From Hymenobacter nivis (lineage in GTDB: Bacteria; Bacteroidota; Bacteroidia; Cytophagales; Hymenobacteraceae): a stretch of 64,000 bases of DNA. Where the stretch lies: assembly GCF_003149515.1 (NCBI RefSeq), contig NZ_CP029145.1, forward strand, positions 3,534,001-3,598,000. The letters are read 5' to 3'. Positions 1 to 7,548 of this stretch are shown here, in pieces. The notes below the pieces were generated by a model. It did no database searches and was not told the DNA's origin. It worked only from the letters and a program-made list of their open reading frames with translations. Each line of letters begins with the position of its first letter. Within the stretch, counting starts at the first letter, position 1. The position numbers and the translations under genes were made by a program.

Positions 1-2
1 TC

Positions 3-1091
3 CTGATGAAGGTGCTGCACCTGAAGGAGCAAACCCTGGCCTACGACGCGCTGGGCGACTTTGCTGCCCTGCGCCTACAACTGGAGGCCGCCGAGGCGGC
101 CGTGGGCGTGGGCGTGGCCCGCAACCGCGAGAAAAACCTGGCCACCAAAATCGGTTTCGTAGAGGAGGCCGAGGCCCTGCGCGAGAGCGTGGAGTGGGTG
201 TCGGCCAGCGAAAAGGTGAAGGACCTACGCCAGGGCTGGCTCAAAACCGGGCCCGTGGACAAGCCCCTGGCCGACGAGCTGGAGGCGCGCTTCCAGGCCG
301 CCCTTCAGGCTTTTTTCGACCGCCGCCGGGCCTTCCAGGCCGATAAAAAGGCCATGGCCAACCGCGTCATGAACCGCTACCGCGACCTAGTGCTACAAGC
401 CGAGCAGCTCCGCGAATCGACGCAGTTTGAGGGGGCCTCGCGCCAGCTCAAACTACTCCAGCAAACTTGGCGCGAAGTAGGCGGCAGCCTGCCCAAGAAG
501 CAGGCTGCCGAGCTGTGGGCGCGCTTTCGCGGGGCCAACAACTACTTTTTCGAGCGCCTCAAGCAGCACGCGGAGGCCCAGCGCGCCGCGGGGCCCCACG
601 CCGGGGCTCCCGGCTTGCCCGAGGAGCTGCTGGCCCGCAAGCGCTCCCTGGCCGAGCGCGCCGAAGCCCTGCTGGCCGTGCCCCCGCAGGAAGCCATTCA
701 GCAGGCCAAAAACCTGCAAACCGAGTGGAAGCAGGTCGGCACGGTGCGCGGCGAAGAGTCGGACCGCATCTGGCAGCGCTTCATGCTGGCCTGCGACAAG
801 GTGTTTGAGCTGAGCGCTTTGGAGTACCATTTGCGCAAGCGCCCGCTGCCCGAGGGTGGGGCCCCCGGCGGCCGCGCCCAGTTGCGGGCCGCCGCCCTGC
901 GCGAGCTGCTTAAAACTGACGCTGAGGAGCTGGAAACGCTACGCGGCAACTTCGACAACCTGGCCGCCACGCCCGCCAACGAGGCGTTCCGGCAGCTGCT
1001 GCAAACCAAAATTCGCTCGCTGGAGCGAAAAGTGCGCACCAAAAACGATTTAATTGTGCTTTTTGACCAGCAGGCCGGTAAAATGGCTTAA
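3..1091 (+). CDS. DUF349 domain protein, 5' end outside window
   Basis: The frame is open to the left edge, so the true start lies upstream; 361 residues are visible from the first internal Met. The protein is highly charged and largely helical, with repeated units containing W-x-x-V/T-G followed by R-F and aromatic residues. This is the pattern of DUF349 repeats, seen here around residues 75-105, 150-185 and 240-270. DUF349 proteins are cytoplasmic, coiled-coil-rich and poorly understood. No catalytic motif is visible. A small DUF2795-like gene follows 99 bp downstream on the same strand. The family call is good; the biological role is unknown. Confidence 0.8.
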   Translation: MMKVLHLKEQTLAYDALGDFAALRLQLEAAEAAVGVGVARNREKNLATKIGFVEEAEALRESVEWVSASEKVKDLRQGWLKTGPVDKPLADELEARFQAALQAFFDRRRAFQADKKAMANRVMNRYRDLVLQAEQLRESTQFEGASRQLKLLQQTWREVGGSLPKKQAAELWARFRGANNYFFERLKQHAEAQRAAGPHAGAPGLPEELLARKRSLAERAEALLAVPPQEAIQQAKNLQTEWKQVGTVRGEESDRIWQRFMLACDKVFELSALEYHLRKRPLPEGGAPGGRAQLRAAALRELLKTDAEELETLRGNFDNLAATPANEAFRQLLQTKIRSLERKVRTKNDLIVLFDQQAGKMA

Positions 1092-1190
1092 CCTTTGAAG
1101 CCGGTTTACGTTGGCGGGAGCGCGAACCTATTGCCGTACTTATTCGGTCTTAGCGCCTACCTTCGCTCAACTCTTTATTTTTTTTTTACT

Positions 1191-1412
1191 ATGTACTGGA
1201 CCCTCGAACTGGCCTCCTACCTGGAAGACGCCCCTTGGCCCGCCACCAAAGACGAATTGATTGACTTTTCCATCCGCTCGGGCGCGCCCATGGAAGTGGT
1301 AGAAAACCTCCAGGGCCTGGAAGACGACGGCCAGCCCTATGAGAGCATCGAGGAGGTGTGGCCCGACTACCCCACTAAGGAGGACTTCATGTTCAACGAG
1401 GACGAGTATTAA
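1191..1412 (+). CDS. small DUF2795-like protein
   Basis: A 73-residue acidic protein. The start at 1191 follows a T-rich leader and gives the compact N-terminus MYWTLELASYLEDAPWPA; a longer frame from 1095 would translate the leader and is less likely. The segment W-P-A-T-K-D-E-L-I-D-F-S-I-R-S-G-A resembles the DUF2795 fold, in which a short helical domain follows a WPATK-type motif. The C-terminus is rich in Asp and Glu and ends in NEDEY. Function is unknown. It lies just after the DUF349 gene and is closed by the strong hairpin at 1428-1493. Confidence 0.7.
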   Translation: MYWTLELASYLEDAPWPATKDELIDFSIRSGAPMEVVENLQGLEDDGQPYESIEEVWPDYPTKEDFMFNEDEY

Positions 1413-1427
1413 GTGAACTAAAAATTC

Positions 1428-1493
1428 AAAAAAAGGCAGGAATAGGGCCCCGGGTTTCGCCAGAAACCCGGGGCCCTATTCCTGCCTTTTTTT
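1428..1493. terminator. bidirectional terminator hairpin
   Basis: A near-perfect inverted repeat of about 30 bp per arm with a 4-nt loop, an A run on the left and a T run on the right. It can end both the plus-strand DUF2795 gene and the minus-strand lycopene cyclase gene. The cyclase stop codon (1476-1478) lies inside the right arm. Confidence 0.9.
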
Positions 1494-2702
1494 GCCTGGC
1501 CGGCCGCGCAGCACGTGCCCGATGGAGCGCATAAAGGGCCCCGGGGCCACCGAATTCATCACCCGCAGGTTGTCGGCCCAGCTGGTGGTTTCGTCCAGAA
1601 ACCGGAAGATGCGGTCCACCGAATTGCGGGCGAATAGCTGCCGGAAAATGTCGCGCGTAGTTTCGCCCTGGCGCTGCATGATGTCGAGCAGCAGCGTATC
1701 GAAAAGCCGGAATTGCCAACGGTCGCCGGTGGCGTCGGCGGGCAGGTGGCCGGTGGCGGCCAGGGCGGCCACCAGCCGCGCCGAGTGCGCCTGGATGCGC
1801 CGGAATGCGTAGCCCGTGCTGGGCTTGGCCCGCCCGCCGCGCGTGCCCAGGTTAACGATGTGGGCCCCCACGCGGGCCGGCAGCGGGTGGTCGGTCATCG
1901 GGATGGCGCCGGCTTCTTCGGCTATCACGCGGTACTGGCCCGCGGCCAGCCCCAGCGTATGCTGCAAGTAATCAGTAATATGGGCTTCGTATTCGGCCTT
2001 AGGCAGCGGGGTTTCCGAGAACAGCGTGTACTCGACCAGGGCCCGGCGCGGGCCAAACGGCAGCACGTAGATGAACCGCGCCTCGTGGTGCTGGGGCCCC
2101 CGGAAGTCCATGAATTCCACTACGCTGGGGTCGAACGCGTCGGTGTCTGTTTCCACCTCCCAACCCACGAAGTGCTGCAACAGGTAGCGGTGCTTGGCGG
2201 GGTTTTGCACCACGGCGGGCGGGCGGCTGTCGAAGCCGAAGCGGGCCGTGGCGGTGCCGGCGCTGCCGCGGGCGCGCACCCCGGTGGGCGTGTTAGCCAA
2301 CTCGTCCACGGTGCCGCGTTGCAGCGTGAAGCGCGGGTTGGTGGCCAGGGCCTGGCGCACGAAGGTGTAAAAATCCAGCCCCCGAATCATTTGGTAGCGG
2401 TAGGGCCCCAGGCCGATAACCCGCTCAAAACCCGGGCTGCGGAACGCAATGCGGTGCCACTCGTGCGCCACGATGGCCTCGAAGGGGTGCGGCTCGGCCG
2501 TCCAGAACGACCAGGTGCGGTCGTTCTGGTCCTTGGCCTCGGGCTCGATGAGCAGCACGGTTTTATCGGCTAGCCGCGGCTCCTGGCTGAGGTGGTAGGC
2601 CAGGCTGAGGCCCGCCGCGCCGCCGCCCACAATGAGGTAATCTGTCTGAACCACGGATTTACCGGATTTATCGGATGGGTCGGATTTTGGGGACGGCAGC
2701 AT
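1476..2702 (-). CDS. crtY: lycopene beta-cyclase, CrtY family
   Basis: A 408-residue FAD-dependent cyclase that would close the ends of lycopene into beta-rings in carotenoid synthesis. It has a dinucleotide-binding motif V-G-G-G-A-A-G-L near residues 25-32, then N-D-R-T-W-S-F-W, and a later G-W-E-V-E-T-D...F-D-P segment, all typical of CrtY-type cyclases. Length fits the family. No other carotenoid gene is in the window. The first 20 or so residues (S/D/K rich) come from DNA made of short GGATTTA/CGGAT-type words, so the native start may lie further in, close to the YLIVGGG strand. The 3' end runs into the shared terminator. Confidence 0.85.
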   Translation of the reverse strand: MLPSPKSDPSDKSGKSVVQTDYLIVGGGAAGLSLAYHLSQEPRLADKTVLLIEPEAKDQNDRTWSFWTAEPHPFEAIVAHEWHRIAFRSPGFERVIGLGPYRYQMIRGLDFYTFVRQALATNPRFTLQRGTVDELANTPTGVRARGSAGTATARFGFDSRPPAVVQNPAKHRYLLQHFVGWEVETDTDAFDPSVVEFMDFRGPQHHEARFIYVLPFGPRRALVEYTLFSETPLPKAEYEAHITDYLQHTLGLAAGQYRVIAEEAGAIPMTDHPLPARVGAHIVNLGTRGGRAKPSTGYAFRRIQAHSARLVAALAATGHLPADATGDRWQFRLFDTLLLDIMQRQGETTRDIFRQLFARNSVDRIFRFLDETTSWADNLRVMNSVAPGPFMRSIGHVLRGRPGKKRQE

Positions 2703-2734
2703 TGGGTTGTAAAGGTGGGCCTGCTACAAACAAG

Positions 2735-2763
2735 AAAGCCGGGCCCCAAGGCCCGGCTTTTGG
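2735..2763. terminator. hairpin between LOG-family gene and crtY
   Basis: 11-bp perfect arms (AAAGCCGGGCC and its complement) with a CCAA loop, followed by a short T run. It sits downstream of the minus-strand LOG-family gene and upstream of crtY, so it would separate their transcription. Confidence 0.75.
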
Positions 2764-2775
2764 CAACGATAAGTG

Positions 2776-2841
2776 AATGCCCAATAACAGCCGCTGATAA
2801 AAAATCAGCGAAATCACGGTTAGCTGCGATTAATCAGTGAT
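2776..2841. repeat. word-repeat spacer with small hairpin
   Basis: The spacer abutting the LOG-family stop codon is built from near-repeats of AATCAGCG, AATCACGG and AATCAGTG words and contains the hairpin CGCTGAT-loop-ATCAGCG at 2793-2811. It resembles dispersed intergenic repeats of Bacteroidota; membership of a specific repeat family is not proven here. Confidence 0.5.
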
Positions 2842-3720
2842 TTAGAAGTTGGGCGAGAGCGAATATTTGTGGTAAAAGTCGTCGATAATTTTTACGGCTT
2901 CGCTGGCGTCGTCCACAATCTGAATCAGGTTTAGGTCGGCGGCCGAGATGTTATTCTCCTGGTCGAGCATCACATCGGTAATCCATTTAAACAAGCCGTT
3001 CCAATAGGCCGAGCCCACCAGCACGATGGGGAAGCGGCCGATTTTCTTGGTTTGGATGAGCGTGATGGCTTCAAATAGCTCGTCGAGCGTACCAAAGCCG
3101 CCGGGCATGCCCACGAAGGCCTGGGCGTACTTCACAAACATCACCTTGCGCACAAAGAAGTAGTCGAAGTTGATGCACTTGTCCTGGTCGATGTAGATGT
3201 TGTGGGTTTGCTCGAAAGGCAACTCGATGTTGAGGCCTACCGACTTGCCACCCTCGGCGCGGGCGCCCTTGTTGCCGGCTTCCATGATGCCGGGGCCCCC
3301 GCCGGTGATGACGCCGTAGCCATGGCGCACCAGCTTCGAGGCAATTTCCTCGGCCATCTGGTAGTATTGGTTGTCGGGCTTGGTGCGGGCCGAGCCGAAG
3401 ATGCTCACGCAGGGCCCGATTTTGGACATCTTCTCAAAGCCCTCCACAAACTCGGCCATGATTTTGAAGATCTGCCAGCTGTCGGCGATCTTAATCTCGT
3501 TCCAGTCCTTGTCCACAAAAGCCTTGCGCAGGCGCTGCTCGTCGTCGACGGCCACCGTGGTGTTGCCCTGCCCGTGGGCCTGCTCGCGCATCTCGGTGAT
3601 GGAGGTCAGCTTGTCGTCGTTGACGTTGGGCTGCTTGATGGTTTTGCCGCTGCCGGCATTTTGAATATCGTCGGCCAGCTTGGTTTTGCTGGTTTTGGGC
3701 GCTTTTTTAAGATCAGACAT
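2842..3720 (-). CDS. LOG-family (TIGR00730) nucleotide phosphoribohydrolase-like protein
   Basis: 292 residues with a Rossmann-like fold. The two family motifs are clear: G-G-G-P-G-I-M-E-A at residues 140-148 and P-G-G-F-G-T-L-D-E at 206-214, which bind the nucleotide phosphate and hold the catalytic Arg/Glu set. Family members cleave nucleoside 5'-monophosphates to base and ribose 5-phosphate and were first named for cytokinin activation (LOG). A basic, low-complexity N-terminal extension of about 60 residues precedes the core, common in Bacteroidota homologues. A TACTTTTG promoter element on the minus strand (3776-3783) lies about 55 nt before the start. The exact substrate cannot be read from sequence. 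Confidence 0.88.
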   Translation of the reverse strand: MSDLKKAPKTSKTKLADDIQNAGSGKTIKQPNVNDDKLTSITEMREQAHGQGNTTVAVDDEQRLRKAFVDKDWNEIKIADSWQIFKIMAEFVEGFEKMSKIGPCVSIFGSARTKPDNQYYQMAEEIASKLVRHGYGVITGGGPGIMEAGNKGARAEGGKSVGLNIELPFEQTHNIYIDQDKCINFDYFFVRKVMFVKYAQAFVGMPGGFGTLDELFEAITLIQTKKIGRFPIVLVGSAYWNGLFKWITDVMLDQENNISAADLNLIQIVDDASEAVKIIDDFYHKYSLSPNF

Positions 3721-3775
3721 ACGCTATAAAAAGGGTGGGAGGAGGCAAAAGAAAACCGCCCCGGGGCGGGGCGGC

Positions 3776-3783
3776 CAAAAGTA
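3776..3783 (-). promoter_or_regulatory. TAnnTTTG promoter element of the LOG-family gene
   Basis: TACTTTTG on the minus strand, matching the Bacteroidota -7 consensus TAnnTTTG, about 55 nt upstream of the start codon at 3720. Confidence 0.6.
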
Positions 3784-3848
3784 GGGCGCCAAAGTTACCG
3801 AATTGCTAACGGAAAATGGCCGTTGCGCCGGCCCCCGGGCTGGGGCTT

Positions 3849-4874
3849 CTACGCCGCTTCGGCGGCTACCGCCCGGCCCGTGCGCCCGGCCTGCACCATG
3901 CTGAGGGCGAAGCTGATGCCGCCGAGCAGCACCACAAGCAGCGTTTGGGCCCCGTGCACCACCAGGGCGTAGGCAATGCCGGCCTCCAGGCTCACGCCGT
4001 AGGCCACCAGTGTGCTCTGCACCATCACGTGGAAGGGCCCGATGCCGCCCGCCACCGGCGCGGCCATGCCAAACGCCCCGAAGGTGAGCACCGCCAGGCC
4101 CGCCCGCAGGCCCAGCTGGTCGGTCTCAGGAAAGCAGAAAAACGCCAGGTAATCCATCAAAAAATACACGCCCCAGGTGAAGGCCGTGTGCGCCAAAAAC
4201 ACGCCCTTGTGCTCCATCCGCCAGATGCTGAACATGCCCGCCAGCATGCCTTTGGCAAACACCGCGGCCCGGGCAAACAGCCGGTGCTGGCGCAGCCGCT
4301 CCAGGTTGCGCACCAGGGCCCCGGCGGCCAGCGCCAGCAGCAGTACCGTAATGCCGGCGGCCCACAGCAGGGGCGTGCGGTTGCGGGCCAGGGCGTCGAA
4401 GCGCCCGCCCAACACTTTGTCGGTTACGAAGGTCCAGAACGTGTGGAAGTCGAGCAGCAGCGTGGCGGCCAGCAGCAAGGCCAGCACCAGCACGTCAATC
4501 ACGCGTTCGGTAACGACCGTGCCCAGCGATACCTCGACCGGTACGCGGCTGGTGCGCCGCAGCACCGAGCAGCGGATGACCTCGCCCATGCGCGGCAGCA
4601 CGATGTTGGCCAAATAGCCCACCATCATGGCGTGGTACACTTCCCAATAAGCGGTTTTGTGCCGCGAGGCGGTGAGCTGCATTTGCCAGCGGTAGGCGCG
4701 GCTGAGGTAGCCCAGCACTGAAAGCACCATGGTGAGGCCGAGCCAGAAGTAGTTGGCCGTGCGGATGTAGTGCCCGATGCGCGAGAGGTCTTGGCCGCGC
4801 ACGGCGTACGCCATCAGGGCCCCCGACACGGCCAGCAGCAGCGCGTACTTGAGGATGGTGAAAAGGAACTTCAA
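3849..4874 (-). CDS. flippase-like integral membrane protein (lysylphosphatidylglycerol synthase TM-domain family)
   Basis: 341 residues with about eight hydrophobic segments spread along its length, starting with KFLFTILKYALLLAVSGALM. The arrangement and the conserved P-R-x-G-E-V-I-R-C segment after the third membrane span are typical of the UPF0104/YbhN-like family that forms the membrane part of lysyl-phosphatidylglycerol synthases. The catalytic domain of MprF is absent, so lipid lysinylation is not implied. It is the last gene of the minus-strand run panC-panD-flippase, an order I recall as common in Bacteroidota. Substrate is unknown. Confidence 0.8.
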   Translation of the reverse strand: MKFLFTILKYALLLAVSGALMAYAVRGQDLSRIGHYIRTANYFWLGLTMVLSVLGYLSRAYRWQMQLTASRHKTAYWEVYHAMMVGYLANIVLPRMGEVIRCSVLRRTSRVPVEVSLGTVVTERVIDVLVLALLLAATLLLDFHTFWTFVTDKVLGGRFDALARNRTPLLWAAGITVLLLALAAGALVRNLERLRQHRLFARAAVFAKGMLAGMFSIWRMEHKGVFLAHTAFTWGVYFLMDYLAFFCFPETDQLGLRAGLAVLTFGAFGMAAPVAGGIGPFHVMVQSTLVAYGVSLEAGIAYALVVHGAQTLLVVLLGGISFALSMVQAGRTGRAVAAEAA

Positions 4875-4878
4875 TTTC

Positions 4879-4969
4879 TAGCTGTTGGCTGATAGCTACT
4901 GGCTGTCAGCTCTTTGTTGAGGTGTTTTTGAAAAGCTAACAGCCAGCAGCTATGAGCTAACAGCTAAAA
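4879..4969. repeat. stuttered-word inverted repeat
   Basis: The spacer between panD and the flippase-like gene is built from repeated words of the type AGCTGTTGGCTG and their reverse complements (AACAGCCAGCAGCT, GAGCTAACAGCTA). The two halves can pair into a long imperfect hairpin. Part of a class seen at several gene ends in this window. Confidence 0.7.
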
Positions 4970-4972
4970 AAC

Positions 4973-5320
4973 CTATACCAGGCGGTTGTGCTCGTTGGGG
5001 AAGATGACGGTGGGGCGGTGGGCCCGGGCCTCGGCAAAGTCAATCTGGGCGTAGGAGAAGATGATGACCACGTCGCCCAGGGCCACCTGGCGGGCAGCGG
5101 GCCCGTTGAGGCACAGGGTGCCCGTGCCCCGCGCCCCGCGGATGGTGTAGGTCTCGAACCGGGCCCCGTTGTTGACGTTGACAACCGTTACCTTCTCGTT
5201 TTCCACCATGTTGGCCGCGTCCAGCAGGTCTTCGTCGATGGTGACGCTGCCCACGTAGTGCAGCTCAGCCTGCGTAACCGTGACGCGGTGGATTTTAGAT
5301 TTCATCACCTCGATGTACAT
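4973..5320 (-). CDS. panD: aspartate 1-decarboxylase (pyruvoyl-dependent)
   Basis: 115 residues starting at MYIEV. Makes beta-alanine from L-aspartate for pantothenate synthesis. The proenzyme self-cleaves at a Gly-Ser bond, and here Y-V-G-S places the Ser at residue 25, the canonical position; the new N-terminal Ser becomes the pyruvoyl group. The following N-G-A-R-F-E-T-Y and V-I-I-F-S-Y-A segments also fit. An alternative Met two codons upstream (5326) exists, but family members usually begin M-x-I-E-V. panC lies 87 bp upstream on the same strand, so the two act in one pathway. A TACCTTTG element is present in the panC-panD gap. Confidence 0.93.
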   Translation of the reverse strand: MYIEVMKSKIHRVTVTQAELHYVGSVTIDEDLLDAANMVENEKVTVVNVNNGARFETYTIRGARGTGTLCLNGPAARQVALGDVVIIFSYAQIDFAEARAHRPTVIFPNEHNRLV

Positions 5321-5372
5321 CGCCATAAACGGGGAAAGCTGGAATTGGTCGGAAGGGTAGGATTTGGGGCCG

Positions 5373-5380
5373 CAAAGGTA
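5373..5380 (-). promoter_or_regulatory. TAnnTTTG promoter element of panD
   Basis: TACCTTTG on the minus strand in the panC-panD gap, about 52 nt before the panD start. It suggests panD can be transcribed separately from panC. Confidence 0.6.
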
Positions 5381-5407
5381 CGCTGCCGGCCGGTGGGGGC
5401 TCCGGCC

Positions 5408-6265
5408 TCATACCCTCTCATCCTCCACCATCACGTTGTCGATGAGGCGTACGCCGCCCAGGTCGGCGGCCAGGCACAGCACCACGGCCCGGCCCGGGGC
5501 GTAGGCGGCCAGCGGCTGCAAAGTAGCGGCATCGGCCACGGCGAAGTACTCCAGCGTAATGCCGGGGCCCTGGGCTAGGGTGGCTTCGGCCTGGGCCTGC
5601 ACCTGGGCGGGCGGCACGCCCTGGCGCACCTGCGCAGCGGCGGCGGCCAGCGCCTGGTGCAGCTGCGGCGCGGCGGCGCGGGCCGCGGGGCTCAGGCGGC
5701 GGTTGCGCGAGGACATGGCCAGTCCGTCGGCCTCGCGCACCGTGGGGAAGGCCACGATTTCAAGGTCGAACGATAGGTCGGCCACTAGCTGCCGCACGAT
5801 GGCCACCTGCTGCCAGTCCTTCTGCCCGAAGTACGCCCGGTGGGGCCGCGCCGCGTGGAAGAGCTTGCTCACCACCGTGGCCACCCCGTTGAAGTGGCCC
5901 GGCCGCTGGGCCCCCTCCATCACCCGCTCCAGGGCCCCGAAGTCGAAGCGCAGCAACGCCGGCTGAGGGTACATTTCCTCGGCGCTGGGCAGGAAGGCGG
6001 CGGTGCAGCCGGCGGCGGCTAGCAGGTCGGTATCGGCCTGGGGCAGGCGCGGGTAGAGGCGGTAGTCGTCGGGGTTGTTGAACTGCGTGGGGTTTACGAA
6101 CACGGTGGCCACCACGGCGTCGCACTCGGCGCGGGCGGCGGCCACCAGCTGGAGGTGGCCGGCGTGCAGGGCCCCCATGGTGGGCACCAGGCCCAGGCGG
6201 TGGCCGGCGCAGCGCGTGGCCTCGGCAAAGGCGCGCAATTCGGCTACGGTAGAAAATATTTGCAT
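5408..6265 (-). CDS. panC: pantothenate synthetase
   Basis: 285 residues from the Met at 6265 (MQIFSTVAEL), the usual N-terminus; the frame extends 45 codons further upstream but into the divergent promoter region. Joins pantoate and beta-alanine using ATP. The nucleotidyltransferase motif P-T-M-G-A-L-H-A-G-H is at residues 28-37 (H34, H37) and the KMSKS-like M-S-S-R-N is at 184-188; F-G-Q-K-D at 146-150 is also conserved. panD, which supplies beta-alanine, follows on the same strand. Divergent from the glycogen-synthase-like gene with 118 bp between start codons. Confidence 0.95.
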   Translation of the reverse strand: MQIFSTVAELRAFAEATRCAGHRLGLVPTMGALHAGHLQLVAAARAECDAVVATVFVNPTQFNNPDDYRLYPRLPQADTDLLAAAGCTAAFLPSAEEMYPQPALLRFDFGALERVMEGAQRPGHFNGVATVVSKLFHAARPHRAYFGQKDWQQVAIVRQLVADLSFDLEIVAFPTVREADGLAMSSRNRRLSPAARAAAPQLHQALAAAAAQVRQGVPPAQVQAQAEATLAQGPGITLEYFAVADAATLQPLAAYAPGRAVVLCLAADLGGVRLIDNVMVEDERV

Positions 6266-6383
6266 AGCAAAAGGGCCCGTTGGCCGAGCCCCGGGAAGAA
6301 AGGGGTTGAATTTCTGCCCAAAATTGTGTAATTTTGTTCGGCCATCGTATGGCCTTTTCATTTTTTCTTTTAAATCCACCTGT

Positions 6384-7196
6384 ATGTCGAAGTTGCGCAT
6401 CCTTTACGCGGCCACCGAAATTGACCCTTTCCTGAACACGACGAAGGTGGCGGAGTTGCTGCGCCGGCTACCCGCCGGCATGCAGGAAATGGGTTGTGAG
6501 ATTCGGATTTTCGTGCCCCGTTTTGGCATTATCAATGAGCGTAAAAACCGGCTGCACGAGGTAGTGCGCCTCTCGGGCATCAACATTGCCGTGGGCGACG
6601 ACGAAAAGCCGCTGGTCATCAAGGTGGCCTCTATCCCGACGGCCAAGTTGCAGGTGTACTTCATCGATAACGAGGACTACTTCCACCGCAAGTCGGCCCT
6701 GGTCGACAAGGACGACCACTTCCACGCCGACAACGACGAGCGCGCCATCTTCTTCTGCAAGGGTGTGCTGGAAACGGTGAAGAAGCTCGGCTGGTCGCCA
6801 AACATCGTGCATTGCTCGGACTGGATGACGGGCCTCATCCCGCTCTACCTGAAAACAACCTACAAAAAAGACCCGGTGTTCAAAGACGCCAAGTCGGTGT
6901 TTTCGATTTACAACAACGAGTTCCCCGACAAATTCGAGGGTAACATCCTGGCAAAAGCGAAGATGCTCGACATCGACGACCAGATGCTGAACTCGCTGAA
7001 AACGGCCGATTTCAGCGGCTTCGTGAAAATCGGCATGGACTACGCCGACACCGTGGTGCGCTCCGACGAGGACTTCTCTGACAACCTCAACGGCATGTTC
7101 CAGGAGTACGCCTCGCGCAAAACCCTGAGCCAAGTCGCCACCGACGAGAACTTGCATTCTTCTTACCTGGCCCTCTACAACGAGCTGGCTAACTAA
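6384..7196 (+). CDS. glycogen/starch synthase-like protein, N-terminal domain only
   Basis: 270 residues starting MSKLRILYAATEIDPF. It matches the N-terminal Rossmann-like half of GT5 glycogen/starch synthases (A-A-T-E-I-D-P-F-L-N-T-T-K, F-V-P-R-F-G, H-C-S-D-W-M-T-G-L). The second GT-B domain, which supplies the nucleotide-sugar E-x7-E site, is missing, and the usual K-T-G-G-L ADP-glucose loop is changed to N-T-T-K-V. The stop is followed by non-coding DNA, so this is not a recent truncation. It is a recurrent stand-alone form in Bacteroidota next to panC. Catalysis as a normal glycogen synthase is unlikely. Confidence 0.8.
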   Translation: MSKLRILYAATEIDPFLNTTKVAELLRRLPAGMQEMGCEIRIFVPRFGIINERKNRLHEVVRLSGINIAVGDDEKPLVIKVASIPTAKLQVYFIDNEDYFHRKSALVDKDDHFHADNDERAIFFCKGVLETVKKLGWSPNIVHCSDWMTGLIPLYLKTTYKKDPVFKDAKSVFSIYNNEFPDKFEGNILAKAKMLDIDDQMLNSLKTADFSGFVKIGMDYADTVVRSDEDFSDNLNGMFQEYASRKTLSQVATDENLHSSYLALYNELAN

Positions 7197-7548
7197 GCAG
7201 CCCGGGGCCCCGGCCAACCGTTTGGTAAGCTGCAATACCAAGGCAGCGTGCGGCGGAGTACCTCATGTCTTTATCTGCTGACCGCCAGTTTATTATCTGG
7301 TGAGGGTAGCGCAAGGCGGGGCCCCGGGGCCCCGCCAATACCCCAAAAAACAGTAGCTTCGCCTTTCATTGCTTTGCATTGCTCGTGAACTGCGCTGTAT
7401 TTGTACTTAACGTTAGCTGTTTCCAGCGGCATTCGCTCCGCCTTGCGCAGGGCGCGCAGTCAGATTTTTGCGCCGGCGGCCTGTCCTTTCCCTGGATGGG
7501 CCGCCGGTTTTTTTAAATAAACCTTCAATTATTTAACGCTTTACTACT
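7197..7548. other. 352-bp intergenic region before glmS
   Basis: No ORF with a family signature is visible. It holds the GC palindrome GGCGGGGCCCCGGGGCCCCGCC near 7315-7337, which can form a hairpin but has no T run after it, and an AT-richer tract (7500-7548) just before glmS. No riboswitch or ribozyme core could be recognised by eye. Confidence 0.5.

Noticed and set aside
7197..7548. glmS ribozyme or other riboswitch before glmS
   Set aside because: No matching core could be recognised, and the glmS ribozyme is mainly a Firmicutes feature.
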